DNA from: Marinomonas profundimaris
GTDB lineage: Bacteria; Pseudomonadota; Gammaproteobacteria; Pseudomonadales; Marinomonadaceae
DNA: 64,000 bases
Direction of reading: 5' to 3'
Assembly (NCBI RefSeq): GCF_000508165.1
Contig: NZ_AYOZ01000045.1
Coordinates: forward strand, 171,759-235,758
Made by a program: the position numbers and the translations under genes. Below, piece after piece: positions 38,388-47,267 of the stretch. How positions within the stretch are numbered: the first letter of the stretch is position 1; the number at the start of each line of letters is the position of its first letter. The notes beneath the pieces were generated by a model, which saw nothing but the letters and a program-made list of their open reading frames with translations, did no database searches and was not told the DNA's origin.

Positions 38388-39764
38388 TTACTCATTAAAT
38401 CGTAACGCCTCTAATTTTCGATACAAAGAGCGAAGGCTTATTCCCGCCATTTCCGCCACTTTTTCCTTGTCATTACCATGAAATGCCATCAAGTCTGATA
38501 AATAACGGCTTTCCACTGTTTTTAAATCCACCCAAGTTTCATCGTCTGCCCCCCTGACATCTGTCCTCGAATCCAAATGAAGCGCTGACCCGCTGTCACT
38601 CTGTTGGCTGAGTTCATTGTCGATATTCAAACACTCCTGAATAGTGCTTCGCTCAATCAAATTAGTGTCTGTCAAAATAACCGCGCGATTGAGGATGTTG
38701 CTCAGCTCTCGAATGTTACCGGGGAAATCGTATCGTTTTAGTGTCTGTAAGGCGGAATCGGTCAGATGATATTCTTTTCGTTTGCTAATGCGTTTCAGCA
38801 AGGTGGCGATCATTAGGGGCAAGTCGTCTTGTCGCTCTCGTAAGGAAGGCACATAAATAGGAAAAACATTAATTCGATAATACAGATCCTGACGAAATTC
38901 GCCTGTTTTGACCATTTGAGCCAAGTTTTTGTGTGTTGCACAAATCAAACGGAAATCACTGTGCTTGATGGCAGATGAACCCACGGGGCGAAAAGACCCA
39001 GTTTCAATCAAGCGCAGCAGTTTTACTTGCATGGAAAGCGGCACGTCGCCGATTTCATCCAGAAACAAGGTGCCACCATTGGCCAACTCGACCAAACCGG
39101 TGCGATTATTATGCGCTCCGGTAAAAGACCCCTTCACATGGCCAAACAATTCGCTTTCTATCAATGAATCGGTCAGGCCCGAACACTCTAATGTTACTAA
39201 GGAATGGTTTGCTCGCTGGCTTCCCTGATGAACCGCTGTCGCCACGAGCTCTTTACCGCTGCCAGATTCTCCCAGCAAAAGTACAGACGCATCGCTTCGG
39301 CTCACCCGAGTGACTTTTTCCAACATCTGATTGAAGCGTTTGCTTGCGCCCACCAACTTGTTACTCATGTTTTCAGCACTGGCAACGGAAATACTACGCA
39401 GCAGTTCGACAAAGAAAAGCAACTGACCTTGATCATCGTGTATCGGCAACATTTCTACATCGACGTGCTCTTTCCCACGCGGTGTTTGATGTATATGAAG
39501 CACACGTTCTTTATGGCCACTTTGGAGGACGGAAGACAAAGGGCAGTCTTCCCCCGCTTCATCACACGGCACAGTGTAACCATGAGACACTTCGTAACAG
39601 CGGGATTGATTCGCCACAGGAACTTCGCCGAACTCATTCCGATAATGCTGATTGATCGCTAAAATTTGATAATCAACAGACACCAAAATCGCAGGGCAAT
39701 CATAACCCTCTAACATACTCGCTAACCCGCTGTGTGACACCGAGTCCGACACAATCATATCCAT
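38388..39764 (-). CDS. fisR: Sigma-54-dependent transcriptional activator, FisR-type persulfide sensor
   Basis: 458 aa from the ATG at 39764 (GGGG site six bases upstream). An N-terminal PAS-like sensor (residues 15-125) carries cysteines at 56, 67 and 74 with spacing 11 and 7, the same as the reactive cysteines of FisR that sense sulfane sulfur. The AAA+ domain has Walker A GESGSGKE, the sigma-54 contact loop GSFTGA and Walker B GTLFLDEIGD; a Fis-type helix-turn-helix ends the protein (EKVAEMAGISLRSLYRKL). It is divergent from the persulfide dioxygenase gene. Confidence 0.88.
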   Translation of the reverse strand: MDMIVSDSVSHSGLASMLEGYDCPAILVSVDYQILAINQHYRNEFGEVPVANQSRCYEVSHGYTVPCDEAGEDCPLSSVLQSGHKERVLHIHQTPRGKEHVDVEMLPIHDDQGQLLFFVELLRSISVASAENMSNKLVGASKRFNQMLEKVTRVSRSDASVLLLGESGSGKELVATAVHQGSQRANHSLVTLECSGLTDSLIESELFGHVKGSFTGAHNNRTGLVELANGGTLFLDEIGDVPLSMQVKLLRLIETGSFRPVGSSAIKHSDFRLICATHKNLAQMVKTGEFRQDLYYRINVFPIYVPSLRERQDDLPLMIATLLKRISKRKEYHLTDSALQTLKRYDFPGNIRELSNILNRAVILTDTNLIERSTIQECLNIDNELSQQSDSGSALHLDSRTDVRGADDETWVDLKTVESRYLSDLMAFHGNDKEKVAEMAGISLRSLYRKLEALRFNE

Positions 39765-39781
39765 AGACATCCCCACAAATA

Positions 39782-39797
39782 TTGTCATTTTTGACAA
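39782..39797. promoter_or_regulatory. Candidate upstream activating site for FisR
   Basis: Perfect dyad TTGTCA-TTTT-TGACAA. It lies about 130 bp upstream of the -24 element of the persulfide dioxygenase promoter, the usual distance for a sigma-54 enhancer site, and in the fisR leader. The AT-rich stretch in between would allow DNA bending. Confidence 0.5.
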
Positions 39798-39913
39798 AAC
39801 ATAAAGCCAAATATGGCAATCATCACTATATTAGTCAAAGTTAATTTAATGAAAAAAACGCCATAAACACTATAAATTCATAAAATTCAAAGAGTTAAAA
39901 TAAATAAAATAGA

Positions 39914-39930
39914 TTGGCACGTATTCTGCT
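39914..39930 (+). promoter_or_regulatory. Sigma-54 (-24/-12) promoter of the persulfide oxidation operon
   Basis: TTGGCACGTATTCTGCT matches the consensus TTGGCACG-N4-TTGCT at all but one position. GG (39916) and GC (39928) are 12 bp apart as required. The start of transcription is expected near 39940, giving a leader of about 55 nt before the gene at 39997. Confidence 0.85.
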
Positions 39931-39996
39931 CTATCAAAGTAATGAAACCATTTAACGGTTATCCATTATTTAAAAGCGATAACGAGGGGAAACATA

Positions 39997-40875
39997 ATGA
40001 CGAATACAATTGCAAAACCCACTGTAGCGGCTTTTTTTGATAAAGATTCCAATACATTTTCTTACGTGGTTAAAGATCCAGACTCTTCGAGCTGCGCCAT
40101 CATTGATAGCGTATTGGACTTTGACTACGCCTCAGGCAGCACCTCTCACACCAGTGCAGACGAAATTATTGACTACGTCAAATCGCACCAATTGAATGTA
40201 GAGTGGCTGATTGAAACCCACGTTCACGCCGATCACATTTCCGCCGCGCCTTATTTGCAAGAAAAGCTGGGCGGCCAAATCGGCATAGGCAAACACATCA
40301 CCACCGTACAAGACACCTTTGCAACCGTCTTCCATGAAGGAGACAACTTTAAGCATGACGGCTCTCAGTTTGATCATTTATTCAGTGATGGCGAAGCATA
40401 CAAAGTGGGTTCACTGCAATGCACAGCCATGCATACACCCGGCCATACGCCTGCGTGCTTCACACACACATTAGGTGACGCGGTATTTGTTGGCGACACG
40501 CTATTCATGCCAGATGCCGGCACCGCTCGCGCGGATTTCCCCGGCGGCAACGCTGGAACACTGTTCGATTCGATTCAAAAAATCTTAGCACTGCCCGATG
40601 ATCATCGTATTTTCATGTGTCATGACTATTGCCCAAATGGCCGTGCGTTAGAGTTTCAAACGACAGTAAAAGCACAACGCGAAGGCAACATTCACGTTAA
40701 GAGCGACATGACTAAATCGGTCTTTGTCGAGTTACGTGAAACGCGCGACAAAACACTGGGGATGCCACGACTTATTTTGCCTTCGCTGCAGATCAATATG
40801 CGAGCAGGACACATGCCAGAAGCGGAAGAGAACGGCTTGGCGTACTTAAAAATCCCATTGAATGCTTTCAAATAA
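39997..40875 (+). CDS. Persulfide dioxygenase, metallo-beta-lactamase fold (ETHE1/Blh-like)
   Basis: 292 aa. The metal motif THVHADHISAA is near residue 73, followed by TPGHTPACFTH, GDTLFMPDAGTARADFPGG and the MCHDYCPNGR stretch. This pattern is that of persulfide dioxygenases, which use iron to oxidise glutathione persulfide to sulfite, and not of antibiotic-hydrolysing enzymes. It is first in a sigma-54 operon with the sulfide:quinone oxidoreductase fusion, which would supply the persulfide. Confidence 0.9.
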   Translation: MTNTIAKPTVAAFFDKDSNTFSYVVKDPDSSSCAIIDSVLDFDYASGSTSHTSADEIIDYVKSHQLNVEWLIETHVHADHISAAPYLQEKLGGQIGIGKHITTVQDTFATVFHEGDNFKHDGSQFDHLFSDGEAYKVGSLQCTAMHTPGHTPACFTHTLGDAVFVGDTLFMPDAGTARADFPGGNAGTLFDSIQKILALPDDHRIFMCHDYCPNGRALEFQTTVKAQREGNIHVKSDMTKSVFVELRETRDKTLGMPRLILPSLQINMRAGHMPEAEENGLAYLKIPLNAFK

Positions 40876-40925
40876 CTCAACCGAAGTCATGACATAAAGC
40901 GAACAATAAAAATAGAGAGAACAAC

Positions 40926-42500
40926 ATGTTACGCAAACACATAACAGATCATTATTCGGTGTCTGAGCAAATCAACTTGGACGACGTAGAAACCTTATCG
41001 CAGTCAGGTGTCACGCTTATTGTGTGTAATCGACCTGACAATGAAGAAGAAGGCCAACTGCCTTTTGCGGAAATTGAAGCCGCCGCCAAAGCAAAAAACA
41101 TGAACGCGGTGCACATTCCGTTCGTGGGTGGACAACTGCAGCCAGCGGATGTGGACGCCTTCAAAAGCGCCATCAAGGGCAATGATAAAATTCATGCTTA
41201 CTGCCGAACAGGTAACCGCTCTAGCGTCATCTGGGACGCGGCCAATGAAGTATCAGCAGAAACGCCATCAGACATGGCGTTTGATGTGGTCATTGTTGGC
41301 GCGGGCACAGCGGGTATTTCCACTGCCGCCAGCTTATTGAAACGCAAACCCAACATGAAGATTTGCCTCATAGACCCAGCGACCAATCATTTCTACCAAC
41401 CGGGTTGGACGCTCGTCGGCGGCGGCGTTTTTAAAGCAGAAAGCACTCGAAGAAACATGTCAGATGTGATCCCAAAAAACACTGAATGGATCAAAAACTC
41501 GGTCAAAACATTTCATCCCAATGACAACAAAGTCACGCTAGAAAACGGCAAACAAATCGCCTATCAATATTTGGTGGTTGCCGCGGGAATTAAACTCAAC
41601 TGGGACGCCATAGAAGGATTGTCGGAGACCTTAGGGCGCAATGGCGTCACGTCGAATTATCGTTACGATTTGGCCCCTTATACTTGGGAATTAGCACAAA
41701 ATTTAAAAGGCGGCAAAGCGATTTTCACTCAACCCCCCATGCCAATTAAATGCGCTGGCGCACCACAAAAAGCCATGTATTTATCCTGTGACCACTGGTT
41801 CAAACACGACAAATTATACGAAATCAATGTCTCTTTTTACAATGCTGGCGGCGTTTTATTTGGCGTACCCAACTATGTTCCCGCGCTTGAAAGCTACATT
41901 GAAAAATATCAGATCGAAACACGCTTCAGCCATAACCTTGTCAAAGTAGATGGCCCAAACAAACGCGCCTATTTCGCCACGAAAGATGAAAACGAACAGC
42001 CCATCATCGTCGAAACTACGTTCGATATGTTGCACGTTTGCCCACCGCAAAGTGCACCAGATTTTATTCGGAACAGCCCGCTGGTCGATGAAGCCGGCTG
42101 GGTCGATGTCGACAACGAAACATTGCAGCACAAGTCATTTGGTAATATTTGGTCACTTGGCGACGTGTCCAATACCCCGAACGCCAAAACCATGGCCGCC
42201 GCACGCAAACAGGCCCCCGTTGTCGCTCAAAACATTGTCGATGCATTCGAAGGCCGAAGCATTAGGGCGATGTACGATGGCTATGGTTCATGCCCTCTGA
42301 CCGTTGAAAAAGGAAAAATTGTCTTAGCCGAATTTGGCTACGGCGGCACGTTAATGCCCACTTTCCCAAATTGGCTCAATGACGGTACGAAAGCCACACG
42401 ATTGGCTTGGATATTAAAAGAAGATCTGCTGCCTCCTTTCTATTGGCACGGCATGCTAAAAGGCTATGAATGGTTTGTAAAACCTAAAATGCGCAAATAA
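40926..42500 (+). CDS. Fusion of a DUF442 phosphatase-like sulfur transferase with sulfide:quinone oxidoreductase
   Basis: 524 aa. Residues 1-115 form a DUF442/TIGR01244 domain with the Cys loop HAYCRTGNRSS near residue 90, expected to handle persulfide sulfur. From residue 118 an FAD oxidoreductase follows: VVIVGAGTAGISTAASLLKR, then HFYQPGWTLVGGG and a C-terminal SLGDVSNTPNAKTMAAARKQ. The SQR half passes electrons from sulfide to quinone at the membrane. Such a fusion next to persulfide dioxygenase suggests direct transfer of sulfane sulfur between steps. Confidence 0.88.
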   Translation: MLRKHITDHYSVSEQINLDDVETLSQSGVTLIVCNRPDNEEEGQLPFAEIEAAAKAKNMNAVHIPFVGGQLQPADVDAFKSAIKGNDKIHAYCRTGNRSSVIWDAANEVSAETPSDMAFDVVIVGAGTAGISTAASLLKRKPNMKICLIDPATNHFYQPGWTLVGGGVFKAESTRRNMSDVIPKNTEWIKNSVKTFHPNDNKVTLENGKQIAYQYLVVAAGIKLNWDAIEGLSETLGRNGVTSNYRYDLAPYTWELAQNLKGGKAIFTQPPMPIKCAGAPQKAMYLSCDHWFKHDKLYEINVSFYNAGGVLFGVPNYVPALESYIEKYQIETRFSHNLVKVDGPNKRAYFATKDENEQPIIVETTFDMLHVCPPQSAPDFIRNSPLVDEAGWVDVDNETLQHKSFGNIWSLGDVSNTPNAKTMAAARKQAPVVAQNIVDAFEGRSIRAMYDGYGSCPLTVEKGKIVLAEFGYGGTLMPTFPNWLNDGTKATRLAWILKEDLLPPFYWHGMLKGYEWFVKPKMRK

Positions 42501-42513
42501 CGAGAGTCTAAAC

Positions 42514-44232
42514 ATGATGCTTGAACGCTTATTCCCCGCACTGACTTGGCTGAAAAGCTATAACCGTGTGCAATTTGGCCAAGACGCCACCGCCGCCTTT
42601 ATTGTCACTATGCTGCTGATCCCTCAGTCTTTGGCGTATGCCATGTTGGCTGGTGTTCCGCCAGAAGTCGGATTGTATTCAAGCATTTTGCCTTTGGTGC
42701 TGTACGCTCTATTTGGGACAAGTACGTCTTTGTCCGTTGGCCCCGTTGCGGTCGCATCATTAATGACTGCGACGTCGCTGGCGGCCATTGCGGAACAAGG
42801 CACCGCGAGTTACTTAACTGGTGCGGTGACATTGGCATTACTTTCTGGCGCCATGCTGGTCATTATGGGAGCCATGAAGCTTGGTATGATCACCAATCTT
42901 TTGTCGCATTCGGTGATTTCCGGCTTTATTTCTGCCTCCGGTATTATTATTGCCCTTAGCCAACTCAAACATATTTTTGGCATTCAGGCTCACGGCGATA
43001 ATGTGATTACGCAATTTGTCAGTATGTTTGACAGCATGAGTGATTTCAAACCCGTCACCTTCTTAGTGGGACTCTCTGTCTTGGCTTTTTTACTGCTTGC
43101 CAGACGCTATGCCAAGGCGTTCTTTCTCAGCTTAAAACTACCCGATGCCACCGCGTCGTCTTTGGCGAAAACCGCCCCAATTATTGGTGTGCTCTCCAGT
43201 TTAGCAATCGTTTACGCTTTTGACCTACAGGCGCATGGTGTCGCCATTACCGGCACTGTTCCAGCTGGCTTACCGCATTTCGGTTTGTCGCTACCGTCGT
43301 TTGAACTGGTGAAAAGCTTGGCACTGCCAGCGCTGATGATTTCTATTATTGGCTATGTGGAGTCCATTTCTGTGGGTAAAACCTTAGGCGCCAAACGCCG
43401 AGAAAAAGTCAAACCCAATCAAGAACTCATCGGTTTAGGCGCGGCCAACATTGCTTCTGGTGTGTCTGGTGGTTTTCCTGTGACAGGCGGATTCTCCCGT
43501 TCTGTTGTTAACTTTGATGCTGGCGCAGTGACTCAACTTGCCGGTGTAATGACCGCCATTGGCATTATGATCGCCTCCCTCGTTTTAACACCGGTTCTGT
43601 TCTTTCTCCCTAAAGCGACACTAGCGGCGACCATTATTGTGGCGGTAACCACCTTGATCGACTTCTCTATTCTGAAAAAAACGTGGGTATTTTCCCGTGG
43701 GGATTTTTACGCCGTCTTAGCGACGATTATCGTAACGTTATTGTTGGGCGTGGAAGTTGGCGTGGCGTCTGGCGTGGGACTTTCTATCTTGCTGCATTTA
43801 TCGCGCACTTCACGTCCGCACGTCGCAGAAGTTGGCTTGATTGAAGGCACTGAGCATTTTCGCAATGTAAAACGCTACGACGTAAAAACATCGCCGCATT
43901 TATTGTGTTTACGCCCAGACGAAAGTTTGTTCTTTGTGAATGCGGCGTTTCTTGAAGACTGCATACTGGACAACATCAATCGTCGTCGAGAAATCACCAA
44001 TGTGGTCATCCAATGCAGCGCGGTGAATGAAATTGATTTTAGCGCCTTAGAAATGCTCGAATCGCTAAATAGCCAGTTAATTGCGCTCGGCATCAGACTG
44101 TCACTGTCTGAGGTAAAAGGCCCAGTCATGGACCACTTAGAATGCAGTGGTTTTCTGCAACACCTAAGTGGCCGCGTGTATTTATCCCAGTATCAAGCGT
44201 TTACAGAGATAGTGAAAAATATCGAAGATTAG
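42514..44232 (+). CDS. SulP family sulfate/anion transporter with STAS domain
   Basis: 572 aa. About 11-12 membrane segments begin with the SulP signature LLIPQSLAYAMLAGVPPEVGLY; PVTGGFSRSVVN lies mid-protein; a STAS domain occupies the last 120 residues (VVIQCSAVNEIDFSALEMLESL). It follows the SQR fusion at 13 bp. In this setting it probably moves sulfate or sulfite produced by sulfide oxidation; direction is not determined. Confidence 0.9.
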   Translation: MMLERLFPALTWLKSYNRVQFGQDATAAFIVTMLLIPQSLAYAMLAGVPPEVGLYSSILPLVLYALFGTSTSLSVGPVAVASLMTATSLAAIAEQGTASYLTGAVTLALLSGAMLVIMGAMKLGMITNLLSHSVISGFISASGIIIALSQLKHIFGIQAHGDNVITQFVSMFDSMSDFKPVTFLVGLSVLAFLLLARRYAKAFFLSLKLPDATASSLAKTAPIIGVLSSLAIVYAFDLQAHGVAITGTVPAGLPHFGLSLPSFELVKSLALPALMISIIGYVESISVGKTLGAKRREKVKPNQELIGLGAANIASGVSGGFPVTGGFSRSVVNFDAGAVTQLAGVMTAIGIMIASLVLTPVLFFLPKATLAATIIVAVTTLIDFSILKKTWVFSRGDFYAVLATIIVTLLLGVEVGVASGVGLSILLHLSRTSRPHVAEVGLIEGTEHFRNVKRYDVKTSPHLLCLRPDESLFFVNAAFLEDCILDNINRRREITNVVIQCSAVNEIDFSALEMLESLNSQLIALGIRLSLSEVKGPVMDHLECSGFLQHLSGRVYLSQYQAFTEIVKNIED

Positions 44233-45365
44233 CCCCACACGACCTTGCCATCGATCCACGTTTTGGTCACGCGGTAATCGTCATTCAGTGCGACCAAACT
44301 GGCTCGATAGTGTGCTTTGATACGCCCAAATTCGTCGTCAATGCTTAGAAATTCGGCCGGCCTTAACGATGCCATTTGAAAGGCTTCCGCTGGTGTTCGT
44401 CCAATCAGAAAAATCGTGTTGCGAACGGCGGTGGCCATGTCCAAATCGGATCCCGCCAAGGTGCCATCTTCGGTGGTCACCTTGCCTTCGCTGCGCCGTA
44501 CTTTTTTCCCTAAAAATGCCATCTCGTTTTCACTCGAGCCAACACTTTGAATCGCGTCAGTCACCAACATCATGTGTTCACAGCCTTTTGCGGCAATGGC
44601 GATGCGCATGGAAGCAGGATGAACATGATGGCCATCGGCAATCAGACCACACCATGTCGGTGTCTTGGTTTGCAATGCGGCCCCAACCACACCAGGTTCA
44701 CGGCTCGCTAACGGTGTCATGGCGTTATACAAGTGAGTAAAACCACGCGCGCCACTGTCGACGGCCTTCATCGCTTCGTCATAGGTGGCTGCTGAATGAC
44801 CAATGCAAACAATGGCTTTTTCCGCCACCAGCCATTCGATAAAACCTTCTCTAACCTGTTCTGGGGCTAACGTCACCATCAGTTTTCCGCGCCGACTCAT
44901 ATCCAACAAGGTCGCTAAAATGCCTTCATTGGGCTGACGAAGTTGGAATTCATTATGCACGCCTTTGCGCACAGGGTTGAGATATGGCCCTTCATAATGC
45001 AAGCCTAAAATGCCGCCCATATTTTGCTTGAGTGCATCACAAACCGCATGATGCGCCTGAGACATAATCTCGTAATCATCAGAAATGAGGGTTGGCATCA
45101 TCGCTACCGTGCCAAATTGGGCGTGAATCTGAACGATGTTTTTCAATGCCGATAACGTCGGCGTGTGGTTAAACAAGGTGCCGCCACCGCCATTAACATG
45201 CACATCAATAAAACCGGGCGCAAGAATGTCGACGACATCCTTCTCGGTATCTTCAGGTATTTCTGCATCAAGAACAGAAACAATTCGATCGCCATCAAAG
45301 GTAACTTCTTGATTACTCAACCAATGCTCGCCATCAAATAGGCGTTTTGCAAATATCGTTGTCAT
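44229..45365 (-). CDS. nagA: N-acetylglucosamine-6-phosphate deacetylase
   Basis: 378 aa amidohydrolase-fold enzyme producing glucosamine 6-phosphate and acetate. The metal site motif FIDVHVNGGGG is near residue 58, then LGLHYEGPYLNP, GHSAATYDEA, GFTHLYNAMTPL and the catalytic LVTDAIQ. The start overlaps the kinase stop by four bases; the 3' end overlaps the convergent sulP end by four bases. Confidence 0.94.
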   Translation of the reverse strand: MTTIFAKRLFDGEHWLSNQEVTFDGDRIVSVLDAEIPEDTEKDVVDILAPGFIDVHVNGGGGTLFNHTPTLSALKNIVQIHAQFGTVAMMPTLISDDYEIMSQAHHAVCDALKQNMGGILGLHYEGPYLNPVRKGVHNEFQLRQPNEGILATLLDMSRRGKLMVTLAPEQVREGFIEWLVAEKAIVCIGHSAATYDEAMKAVDSGARGFTHLYNAMTPLASREPGVVGAALQTKTPTWCGLIADGHHVHPASMRIAIAAKGCEHMMLVTDAIQSVGSSENEMAFLGKKVRRSEGKVTTEDGTLAGSDLDMATAVRNTIFLIGRTPAEAFQMASLRPAEFLSIDDEFGRIKAHYRASLVALNDDYRVTKTWIDGKVVWG

Positions 45366-46243
45366 ATCGCCATTCTTCCTATTTGTTGTTTGGCCATTAA
45401 AATCGCGCCTGCCATCGCGTCGCCTTTTGGCTCACATAAATACCGACAAAAACGTTCCGGTAAATAAGGCCGAATAACCTCTGACACACCGCCAACCAAC
45501 ACAATTTTTTCTGCGCCTTTGGCGATTAAACAATCCAAATATTGACTGACCCAGTGCACCTGCTCAGCGACAATTTTCAGCGCAACAGGGTCTTTTTGTT
45601 GTGCAAATTCAAACACCTGAATGGCAAAAGCGCCGAATTCTTTAGGTAAGGGTTGGCGGTTTTGAAACAACACATACTGTTCGGGCGACAAAGAAAACTC
45701 AGCATTAATGCTGTCTGTCATGGGTGACGCGGGGGAAATACCATCCAGCGCGGCTAAAGAATATTCCAACGCAGACAAGCCAATACGAGCACCGCTGCCC
45801 TGATCTGACAAGGGGAACCCCCAACCACCAACAATATGAAATTGCTCTTGCTGATAGAAAACGCCACAACTGCCTGTTCCTAAAATAAGCAAGGCGCCAT
45901 CCTGACCATCAAACGCCCCCAAACAGGCAGAATGCGCGTCCGTTAATAAATAACGCCGACCAAATAACGATGATTGGGACATGACCAAATCTTGCTCAAG
46001 CGGTTGATTCGCCCCAGCAAGCCCAAGCCCGAGTGTGATTTTGGCGTAGTCTTTTGCATCAATATTGCCTTGATGACACGCCTCTAAACACGCATTCATG
46101 ATGTTTTGCCACGCGGCGTCGATACCAATTCGTGGGTTTCCAGATCCGGCAACCGCTTCTCCAAGTGTGTTTCCCTCGCCGTCAACCAGTCGAGCGCGAC
46201 AAAAGGTTCCGCCACCGTCAACGCCAATAAACAGCCCTGTCAT
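45362..46243 (-). CDS. N-acetylglucosamine kinase-like protein (BadF/BadG/BcrA/BcrD ATPase family)
   Basis: About 293 aa from the ATG at 46243, which overlaps the nagB stop by four bases. ASKHA fold: phosphate-1 motif GVDGGGTFCRARL, GLGLAGANQP, LTDAHSACLGAF, ILGTGSCGV and VLVGGVSEVI. Between nagB and nagA it probably phosphorylates GlcNAc (or glucosamine) imported unphosphorylated by the ABC transporter, which makes a PTS unnecessary. Confidence 0.87.
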   Translation of the reverse strand: MTGLFIGVDGGGTFCRARLVDGEGNTLGEAVAGSGNPRIGIDAAWQNIMNACLEACHQGNIDAKDYAKITLGLGLAGANQPLEQDLVMSQSSLFGRRYLLTDAHSACLGAFDGQDGALLILGTGSCGVFYQQEQFHIVGGWGFPLSDQGSGARIGLSALEYSLAALDGISPASPMTDSINAEFSLSPEQYVLFQNRQPLPKEFGAFAIQVFEFAQQKDPVALKIVAEQVHWVSQYLDCLIAKGAEKIVLVGGVSEVIRPYLPERFCRYLCEPKGDAMAGAILMAKQQIGRMAI

Positions 46244-47040
46244 ATTAACTTTCCTTCTTGCAACTGAAGACGTTTTTCTTCGCACCACACATAGTACTCA
46301 TGTAAAGCCAATAAACTGGCTGCCTCTTCATCCAATATTACAATGGCTTTTTCATGTTGCTGTAAAACAGACGCTGGACACATGGACGTTAGTGGCCCTT
46401 CTATCATGTCTTTTACCGCTTGCGCTTTGCCCTTTCCTGTGGCCATTAGCACGATTGATTTGCTCGACAAAATAGTACCAATGCCCATCGTAATGGCCAA
46501 ATGCGGTTGAAACTCGCCTTCCGCAAAAAAGCGTTTGTTGGCTTCCACGGTGGATTTTGACAAGGTCTTAATTCGTGTTCGAGAAGCAAAACTCGACGTA
46601 GGCTCATTAAAGCCAATATGTCCATTCACACCAATGCCCAAAATTTGTAGGTCGACACCGCCCGTCCAAAGGATTTCTGACTCATAACACTCTGCATTAC
46701 GCGCCAGTACATCTGGGTCCAAACTGTCGGCCAAAGGCACATAGGTATTACTAAGGTCTATGTCGACAAGGTCAAATAAATGCCGATTCATAAAGGTTCG
46801 ATAACTCTGTGGGTGACTTTCAGCAATGCCGATATACTCATCCAAATTAAAGGTTTTTGTATTTTGAAAAGAAAACTCACCCGCTCGATGTCGACTGACC
46901 AATTCATTATAAAGCGCAATCGGTGTTGACCCCGTTGCCAGTCCCAGCACTGGATTGGTATTTTTTGTCACCACCTCTACCACACGATTCGCCGCGTACA
47001 AAGCCACGTCTTTAGGCGTCGGAAGTATAATAACCTGCAT
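46240..47040 (-). CDS. nagB: Glucosamine-6-phosphate deaminase
   Basis: 266 aa, the normal length. Isomerase/deaminase motifs: LGLATGSTPIALYNEL, FNLDEYIGI (catalytic Asp), LGIGVNGHIGFNEPTSSF with the catalytic His. It turns glucosamine 6-phosphate into fructose 6-phosphate and ammonia. First gene of the leftward nagB-kinase-nagA operon, divergent from the sugar transporter. Confidence 0.95.
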   Translation of the reverse strand: MQVIILPTPKDVALYAANRVVEVVTKNTNPVLGLATGSTPIALYNELVSRHRAGEFSFQNTKTFNLDEYIGIAESHPQSYRTFMNRHLFDLVDIDLSNTYVPLADSLDPDVLARNAECYESEILWTGGVDLQILGIGVNGHIGFNEPTSSFASRTRIKTLSKSTVEANKRFFAEGEFQPHLAITMGIGTILSSKSIVLMATGKGKAQAVKDMIEGPLTSMCPASVLQQHEKAIVILDEEAASLLALHEYYVWCEEKRLQLQEGKLI

Positions 47041-47083
47041 AAATATTGACCCTTTGAAGCGTTACCATAAAAACAAAATAATA

Positions 47084-47208
47084 ATACCAATATAGAACCT
47101 TTAAACCAATCAGGTCAAAATATTTTCCTTAAATTTCACTTAACCGTTTGCCTGAGTGCATAATTGGTGCTAATTTCTAAAAATAAACAATACCTAAAAA
47201 ATACCAAT
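47084..47208. promoter_or_regulatory. Repeated ATACCAAT half-sites in the nagB/transporter divergent region
   Basis: ATACCAAT occurs at 47084-47091 and 47201-47208, and its inverted core ATTGGT at 47163-47168. These TTGGTAT-like half-sites lie where both divergent promoters must be, and could bind the GntR/HutC regulator encoded at 51639. The assignment is inferred from position only. Confidence 0.35.
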
Positions 47209-47267
47209 TTTAGTTATTGAATAATAAAAACCAAGTCACATCACAAATACACAAACGGAGAACAACC

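Noticed and set aside
39997..40875. Metallo-beta-lactamase conferring antibiotic resistance
   Set aside because: Motifs after the THVHADH site and the neighbourhood with SQR and FisR fit persulfide dioxygenase.
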